NCBI GenBank assembly: GCA_963728195.1
Contig: CAVSIX010000013.1
Span: 186,001-250,000 of the forward strand
Length of the DNA: 64,000 nt
DNA from: Sva-07 sp963728195
Lineage (GTDB): Bacteria > Actinomycetota > Acidimicrobiia > Acidimicrobiales > Ilumatobacteraceae
Direction of reading: 5' to 3'
In this document: positions 59,619 through 64,000 of the stretch, piece after piece
Layout: each line of letters starts with the position of its first letter
Numbering within the stretch: position 1 is the first letter of the stretch
The notes under the pieces: model-generated
The model's input: the letters and a program-made list of their open reading frames with translations, nothing else
Databases searched by the model: none
What the model was told of the DNA's origin: nothing
Made by a program: the position numbers and the translations under genes

Positions 59619-60639
59619 GGTGGCCGGCCCCGCCCTCATGGTCCCGCTCACGCGTCACGTGCTGCAACGTCGCGATCAGCGCCAAGGTCGACTCGGCGCC
59701 CTGATTGAGGTTCGGACCGGTGGCGGTGAGGCCGTCGTAGCCGCCGTGGGTGTCGGGGTCCCACATCACCACACCGAGGTCGTTGTCGCCGGCGAACCAT
59801 GCGACGGCCAGATCGACCCCTTGTTGCCAGTGGTCGTCGCCGGTCACGACATGCGCCCGGTGACAAGCATCGGCGAGCGCCGCGATCTCGATCGGCTGTT
59901 GATCGAATCGGCCGGCGGTGTCGCCGGGGCCAGCGCCACCGACCGGCGTCGGCGAGAGATGGCCGTCGAGTGACTCGCGATCGAGGAGCCAACGCAGCAT
60001 GACGAGCCCGTCGTCGACGACCTCGGGTCGATTCAGCACGTCGCCGGCGGCGATGAGTGCCTCGGCAAGCGCGGCGTTCGCATACGACAGACGCGGTTCT
60101 GGCCAGGGCCAGTCCACACTCGTCGACGGTGACCCGATGGCCGCGACGGCGTCGGAAAGCAGCTCGCGCGAGCGACGGTGGCGTTGGTCGTACCGGGCCA
60201 CCTCAGCCGCCCCGAGCGCAGCGAACGCCATCGCCCGACGGTGAGGGGAACGCTGCGACGACCCGTGATCGAAGTACGACAACGCGCTGGTGCGCATCCA
60301 CTCCTCGGGAGCGCGGCGCACTGCCGTGCCGAACGCCCACAGGCTCCGACCCCAACAGTCCTCGACACCATGACGTCCGTGCCAGCGCCCCCTGGCGTCG
60401 CGGCGATTGCGGACCCGGCCGTGCACGTTCTGCGCCTCTGCCAGGAATCGAAACGCCGTTCGACCCAGATCCCGTACCGCTTGGCTGTGTGCCGGTTCAC
60501 GAACGGCGACGATCAGCAACCGGGCGACATCGTCGGCGCAGTACCCCTCTTCGCGACGCGGTTCGGCGTGATCAGCGTGTTCGAACATCCCGATCCGGTC
60601 GCTCATCGACAGCACGTGTGCGAACGAAGGCAGTGTCAT
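59590..60639 (-). CDS. Predicted six-hairpin glycosidase-like protein of a glycan cluster
   Basis: A 349-residue, alpha-helical protein with repeated Trp/Tyr-rich helices, e.g. GYCADDVARLLIVAVRE, EDCWGRSLWAFGTAV, YANAALAEALIAAGDV, GRFDQQPIEIAALADACHRA and MWDPDTHGGYDGLTATGPNLNQGAESTLALIATLQ. This resembles the alpha/alpha-barrel glycosidases often paired with GT4 transferases in GH130-containing clusters. It has no signal peptide. The start ATG 60639 overlaps the stop of the upstream GT4 gene (ATGA). It converges and overlaps 29 nt with the GH130 gene. Substrate inferred to be a mannoside-like oligosaccharide; unproved. Confidence 0.65.
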   Translation of the reverse strand: MTLPSFAHVLSMSDRIGMFEHADHAEPRREEGYCADDVARLLIVAVREPAHSQAVRDLGRTAFRFLAEAQNVHGRVRNRRDARGRWHGRHGVEDCWGRSLWAFGTAVRRAPEEWMRTSALSYFDHGSSQRSPHRRAMAFAALGAAEVARYDQRHRRSRELLSDAVAAIGSPSTSVDWPWPEPRLSYANAALAEALIAAGDVLNRPEVVDDGLVMLRWLLDRESLDGHLSPTPVGGAGPGDTAGRFDQQPIEIAALADACHRAHVVTGDDHWQQGVDLAVAWFAGDNDLGVVMWDPDTHGGYDGLTATGPNLNQGAESTLALIATLQHVTRERDHEGGAGHLMSAGRSTG

Positions 60640-61807
60640 GACGGCACCGGTCGGCGAGATGCCACGATGAGCTCGGCGAGCTCCCCGTACCGATGCGCGA
60701 CCGCCGACCACGCCAGACCGGGCGCGAGTCGGCGTGCTTCGGCCTCCATCGACGCGGCAAGCGCCCGATCGGTGAGCACCGAGCGGATCGCGCGGCCCAG
60801 TGCCACCGGGTCGCGCTGGGGCACGACGATGCCGGCGCCGGTTCCGAGAAGTTCCACAGCGTGGGGAAAGGCGGTCGACACCACCGGGCGACCGGCGGCG
60901 ACTGCGTCGACCAACACCCCGGAGGTCACTTGGTCACGTGAGTCATAGGGCAGCACGACGAGATCGGCCGACTGGATGAGTTCGGTCAACGACATCAGAT
61001 CGCGGTAGGTGTCGTCGAACATGATGTCGACGATCGACGAAGCGGCGCGGTCCACCAGCATCTGGCGATAGGCCTCGCCGTGTCGTTCGCGGACCTTCGG
61101 GTGCGTCGCCCCGGCCACGACGTACTCGGGAAGCGGGTCGACATCGGCGAGCTCGCCCATGGCGTCGATGGCCCACTCGATGCCCTTGCCGGGCCCGAGA
61201 AGCCCCCAGGTCAGCAGGCGCGGCGGAGTTCCGGGGCGGCGCTGCGATGCGGACGGAGCGGCGAGCGGTGTGGCCGCACCATGGGGGATCACGTGCACCT
61301 TCGAACCATCGACGTCGTAGCCGGCCAGCAATCGAGCGTGCGCCGTCCTGGTCATGACGACGGCGGCGTCGGCGCTGCGGCACACCTGCTCGAGGACCCG
61401 CCGCTGATTCTCGGACGGCTCCGTCAGGACGGTGTGGGCGACCACGACGACCGGTGCGTCGATCGAGGCGACCAGATCGATGATCGACTCGCCGTCGACT
61501 CCGTCGTACAGGCCGTATTCATGTTGGACGATCACGAGATCTTGCGATTCAACGCGTCGATTGCGCGCCGATGGTCGGCGTCGTCGGGGTCGGTGAGCGA
61601 GCCCACGACCAGGACGTCTTCGACCTCGGGAGTCGATCCGCAGCGCACCACGTCGACCGAGGCCCCCTCGCCGATCAACCCCGCCGCAAGGGCGGCGGAG
61701 AACGTGGCGATCCCACACGATGTCGGTGGGAAGGTCGACAAGATGCCGAAGGACGGGGCAGCGGTGGGGTCCGGCGGACCGGTGGTGACTCGGGCAGGGG
61801 TGTGCAC
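60636..61807 (-). pseudogene. GT4-family glycosyltransferase with a frameshift
   Basis: The N-terminal part (GTG 61807, RBS AAGGAG) reads FGILSTFPPTSCGIATFSAA, LAAGLIGEGASVDVVRCGS, and ends in a stop near 61532. The C-terminal remainder is in the -1 frame: DLVIVQHEYGLYDG, VIPHGAATPLAAPS, LTWGLLGPGKGIEWAIDAMG, VVLPYDSRDQVTSGVLVDAVAAGRPVVS, all GT-B. The frames swap within 61535-61560, where a single missing base would restore ALN-x-DLVIVQHE. All else is intact, so it may be a recent mutation, a sequencing error, or a rare programmed shift (no slippery heptamer is visible). Overlaps the glycosidase start by ATGA. Confidence 0.78.
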
Positions 61808-62007
61808 GGCAGAACTCCTTGTTCGGCTCAGCCGAGGCGTCGAGCCTGCGGAGGGCGACAGCACTGCGATGGCCGGCCGGCCCAAGCGGGGCGCACTCGC
61901 CCAAGGGGCGTGGTTGCACCGTACTGCCCACGATCGCGAACCGGCATCGGTACCCTGCACTCATTCCCGCTCGCCATCACGAGACCGCCGCCGATTCGCT
62001 ATTTCGA

Positions 62008-63006
62008 GTGGCGGTACTCGCACCGATTTCGTGGCGCACGCCACCACGGCACTACGGACCGTGGGAACAGTTCGCCTCGCTGCTTGCCAACGGGCTCGTT
62101 GCCGCCGGGCACGACGTCACCCTGTTCGCGACGGGCGACTCACTCACCACCGCCAACCTGTGCGCCACCGCAAGCGCTGGTTGGTCCGACGACCCCGCCA
62201 TCGAACCGAAGGTGGCCGAGTGCATCCACATCGCCTCGGCGTTCGAACGAGCCGCCGACTTCGACATCATCCACAACGGGTTCGACTTCCTGCCGCTCAC
62301 CTACAGCGCACTGGTCGACACGCCCGTCATCACGACCATCCACGGGTTCTCCTCGCAACGGATCGTCCCGGTCTACGAGCGCTACGACGCCACGACCCAC
62401 TATGTGGCGATCAGCGATGCCGACCGACATCCGCGACTGAACTACGCCGCGACGATCCACCACGGCATCACGACCGCCGACTTCCACGTCTCACCGGCTC
62501 CGGGAGAGCACCTGCTGTACTTCGGGCGCATCCACCCCGACAAGGGAACCGCACACGCGATCGCCGTCGCCCGACGCACCGGACGCCGACTCGACATTGC
62601 GGGCATCATCCAGGACGAGGACTACTTCCGTACCGAGGTCGCACCTCATCTGGGCGACGACGTTCGCTACCTCGGCCCGGTCACCGCAACCGAACGATCC
62701 GCCGTCCTCGGCGGCGCTCACGCACTCCTCCACCTGATCGACTTCGACGAACCATTCGGCTACAGCGTGGTCGAGGCCATGGCCTGTGGTACCCCGGTCA
62801 TCGCCAACGGGCGTGGGTCGATGCCAGAACTGATCGACGACGGCACGACCGGGTTCGTCGTCGGCACGATCGAGCAAGCCGTCGACGCCGTCGGAGCCGC
62901 CGACCGACTCGACCGACTCGCGATCCGTGCGACCGCAGTCGAGCGATTCGACGTGTCCCGCATGATCGATCGGTACGTCGAGGTGTACTCGGAGATCGTC
63001 AGGTAG
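62008..63006 (+). CDS. Glycosyltransferase family 4
   Basis: A 332-residue GT-B transferase: VLAPISWRTPPRHYGPWEQFASLLANGL, FDIIHNGFDFLPL, ITTIHGFSSQ, YVAISDADR, then IHHGITTADF, LYFGRIHPDKGTAHAIAVA (the donor-site motif), GGAHALLHLIDFDEPFGYSVVEAMACGTPVIANGRGSMPELIDDG (E-x7-E pattern). Nucleotide-sugar donor unknown. GTG 62008 is used; in-frame ATT at 61963 lies 6 nt after a TACCCT box (61951-61956) and would be a leaderless start if real. It is divergent from the frameshifted GT4 gene, so the four genes 58128-63006 form a glycan module. Confidence 0.85.
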   Translation: MAVLAPISWRTPPRHYGPWEQFASLLANGLVAAGHDVTLFATGDSLTTANLCATASAGWSDDPAIEPKVAECIHIASAFERAADFDIIHNGFDFLPLTYSALVDTPVITTIHGFSSQRIVPVYERYDATTHYVAISDADRHPRLNYAATIHHGITTADFHVSPAPGEHLLYFGRIHPDKGTAHAIAVARRTGRRLDIAGIIQDEDYFRTEVAPHLGDDVRYLGPVTATERSAVLGGAHALLHLIDFDEPFGYSVVEAMACGTPVIANGRGSMPELIDDGTTGFVVGTIEQAVDAVGAADRLDRLAIRATAVERFDVSRMIDRYVEVYSEIVR

Positions 63007-63324
63007 CCCGCAGGGAACACTGTCTCGCAACTGAGCAAGGCCGAGACCCTTGTCTCCACGCACCACACGTCGCTGGCTACATCGTCGGAGGAAGGCATCG
63101 CATCATGATTGTCGACCACCGACGAGTCTCGCCGCCGGCGGCGGTCGGAGTGCAGGTGCATACAACGACGGGGTCGCCTGGACCACGATCTCCCACACGC
63201 CTGGCGCTCGTTCGCGCATCCCCGGCGCCGTTCGGAGGTTTCCTCACGGGGCAACGTACGCCGATTTCCTTGGATGCGGGCCCTCGAAAGCCTCCCGAGA
63301 ATCCGTATCTTGCCTGCTAGACGA
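63007..63324. other. Intergenic region without supported gene
   Basis: A 318-nt stretch between the GT4 gene and the tRNA fragment. Open frames on the plus strand are poor and show no family. It may belong to the flank of the integrated-element-like region beginning at the tRNA scar. Confidence 0.5.
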
Positions 63325-63369
63325 TGGTGGGGCGGGTGGGCATCGAACCCACGACCGACGGATTATGAG
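63325..63369 (-). tRNA. 3' half of a tRNA-Met-type gene (scar or attachment site)
   Basis: On the minus strand: anticodon loop CTCATAA (anticodon CAT) with following TCCG, variable TCGGTC, a T-arm GTGGG-TTCGATG-CCCAC, the acceptor 3' strand CCGCCCC, discriminator A and an encoded CCA. The matching 5' half (GGGGCGG, D-arm) is not found in the next 100 nt upstream on that strand. This is the classic footprint of tRNA-site integration. Confidence 0.7.
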
Positions 63370-63506
63370 TAGCCGCTCGGGTGTCCGTCGAGTACCGGAT
63401 GATGCCGCTGAGCAGGTCTTTCGCGACTTCCGTGTCCGTCGGGTACCGCCGATATCCAAGATGTTCCGGCGAGTTTCTTGGATGAAATCTTGGATGGATT
63501 CGGTCC

Positions 63507-63671
63507 TCAGCGGCTTTCGCTCGGCCCTTCGTCCTCACGCGCGTCGCGCTGCTCGCCGACTTCCATCCCGAGTCGGGCCGCGGCGTAGGCCGCATCGAAC
63601 TCGGCCCGTTCGTCGGTGGTCATGCTTGCGAGCCGGCGATGCTTCACGTCGTCGATCGTGGTGCGTGCCAT
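63507..63671 (-). CDS. Short HigA-like antitoxin N-terminal ORF (probably truncated)
   Basis: 54 residues from ATG 63671: MARTTIDDVKHRRLASMTTD then ERAEFDAAYAAARLGMEVGE, which resembles the start of an XRE/HigA-type antitoxin, but the protein ends at SESR before any helix-turn-helix. The truncation next to a tRNA scar suggests a decayed toxin-antitoxin gene of an integrated element. Follows the gene at 63705 by 33 nt in the same direction. Low confidence in function. Confidence 0.5.
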   Translation of the reverse strand: MARTTIDDVKHRRLASMTTDERAEFDAAYAAARLGMEVGEQRDAREDEGPSESR

Positions 63672-63704
63672 CAGCCTGAGGATTCTCCCTGGGTCAAACG
63701 GCTC

Positions 63705-63884
63705 TCAGCCACTCGGCTCTGCCGCCACTCGTCGGGCGTTGATCTCGTCGATGTAGGCGGTGACCTTTGCGGGTGTGTCGAGCACGCGACCATCGGCGGC
63801 GATCGGAACGTCGTCGTCGGTGGGCGAACGAGAATCAGCGAAGAACTCCTCCACCGTCCACACTCGAACCGTCTTCTCAGCCAC
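63705..63884 (-). CDS. Small unknown protein, leaderless
   Basis: 59 residues from GTG 63884, 6 nt after TATCGT (63896-63891, minus), so leaderless. Opens MAEKTVRVWTVEEFFADSRS and continues DDDVPIAADGRVLDTPAKVT, AYIDEINARR. No domain recognised; it shares an operon with the HigA-like ORF, so it may be part of an addiction-type pair. Unknown. Confidence 0.5.
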   Translation of the reverse strand: MAEKTVRVWTVEEFFADSRSPTDDDVPIAADGRVLDTPAKVTAYIDEINARRVAAEPSG

Positions 63885-63910
63885 GAACCCACGATACCCG
63901 TCACCGATCT

Positions 63911-63930
63911 GCGGGATCGGACGATCCCGC
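63911..63930. terminator. Hairpin after the window-edge gene
   Basis: GCGGGATCG and CGATCCCGC (9 bp) with a 2-nt loop, 8 nt after the stop of the minus-strand gene that enters from the right edge. No T-tract. Confidence 0.5.
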
Positions 63931-63938
63931 GCTGGAGA

Positions 63939-64000
63939 TCAGAGGTCGATTGACATGTCGACGGAAGCCGACTCACGTTCCTGCATCTGGTCGACGATCT
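63939..64000 (-). CDS. C-terminal end of a gene truncated by the window edge
   Basis: Frame open to the window edge on the minus strand, ending IVDQMQERESASVDMSIDL then stop at 63939, followed at once by a hairpin. Only 19 residues visible, not identifiable. Confidence 0.4.
   Translation of the reverse strand, partial: IVDQMQERESASVDMSIDL

Noticed and set aside
59620..63320. Long plus-strand frames opposite the glycan genes
   Set aside because: Shadow frames; the minus-strand GT4 and six-hairpin proteins have coherent motifs and operon overlaps.

Overview
The window is high-GC, densely packed bacterial DNA. Gene content points to an actinobacterium, most likely of the Acidimicrobiia (Ilumatobacter-like). 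The evidence is F420-type luciferase-like enzymes, DUF222/13E12-type HNH proteins, YwiC-like and DUF1206 membrane proteins, an LPxTG surface protein, Thr/Pro-rich secreted proteins and an ADP-glucose route to glycogen. This assignment is inferred from content, because no rRNA marker is present. About 60 credible genes were found, one complete tRNA, several strong intergenic hairpins and a handful of broken genes. Many starts lie 6-8 nt after a TAnnnT box, so leaderless transcription looks common.

Layout. 1-3740: MFS-LivF-LivG fusion (5' end cut by the window) plus a branched-chain-type substrate-binding protein, closed by a long inverted repeat. 3786-7895 (minus): class A penicillin-binding protein, zinc-ribbon coiled-coil protein, YdjM-like membrane protein and histidine phosphatase in one tight operon. 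8049-17452: oxidoreductase, glgC, RibD-like reductase, glgA, PEP carboxylase, an esterase and an F420-type oxidoreductase. 17513-21339 (minus): a nitrite/nitric-oxide block with truncated haemoglobin, YwiC-like protein, Fe-S-type Rrf2 regulator, a lipoprotein NirK-like enzyme with an extra cupredoxin domain, and a Usp-like protein. 21435-22508: a predicted selenoprotein with an in-frame UGA in a thioredoxin-fold WAxxUGC motif; conventional calling splits it.

22557-35506: phosphotransferase, L,D-transpeptidase, Ca/Na antiporter, GNAT, acyl-CoA ligase, two divergent AI-2E-type permeases, and a run of lipid-phosphate genes (two PAP2 phosphatases around a diacylglycerol-kinase-like protein, DUF1206 and DUF6458). 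35727-38468: a frame-broken M28 peptidase, then an SRPBCC protein divergent from a TetR regulator with two spaced operator-like palindromes. 38549-43361: SulP transporter, MFS exporter, P450 and tRNA-Val.

43375-53570: D-lactate dehydrogenase-like, serine hydrolase, MalY-like aminotransferase, YdeI-like, HNH protein with an SOS-like box, endonuclease III, inositol monophosphatase family, two unknown genes and a family-5 peptide-binding lipoprotein. 53893-57176: surface and secreted proteins with a strongly folded intergenic region. 57358-63006: glycan module (GH130, predicted six-hairpin enzyme, two GT4 transferases, one frameshifted) beside a decayed S51-type peptidase. 63325-64000: the 3' half of a tRNA-Met and tiny genes, which looks like the edge of an integrated element.

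The strongest leads are the selenoprotein, the nirK-nsrR-ywiC-trHb operon, a 46-nt palindromic repeat present twice with a compensatory change, the systematic leaderless architecture including short leaderless ORFs before some genes, and the tRNA scar.
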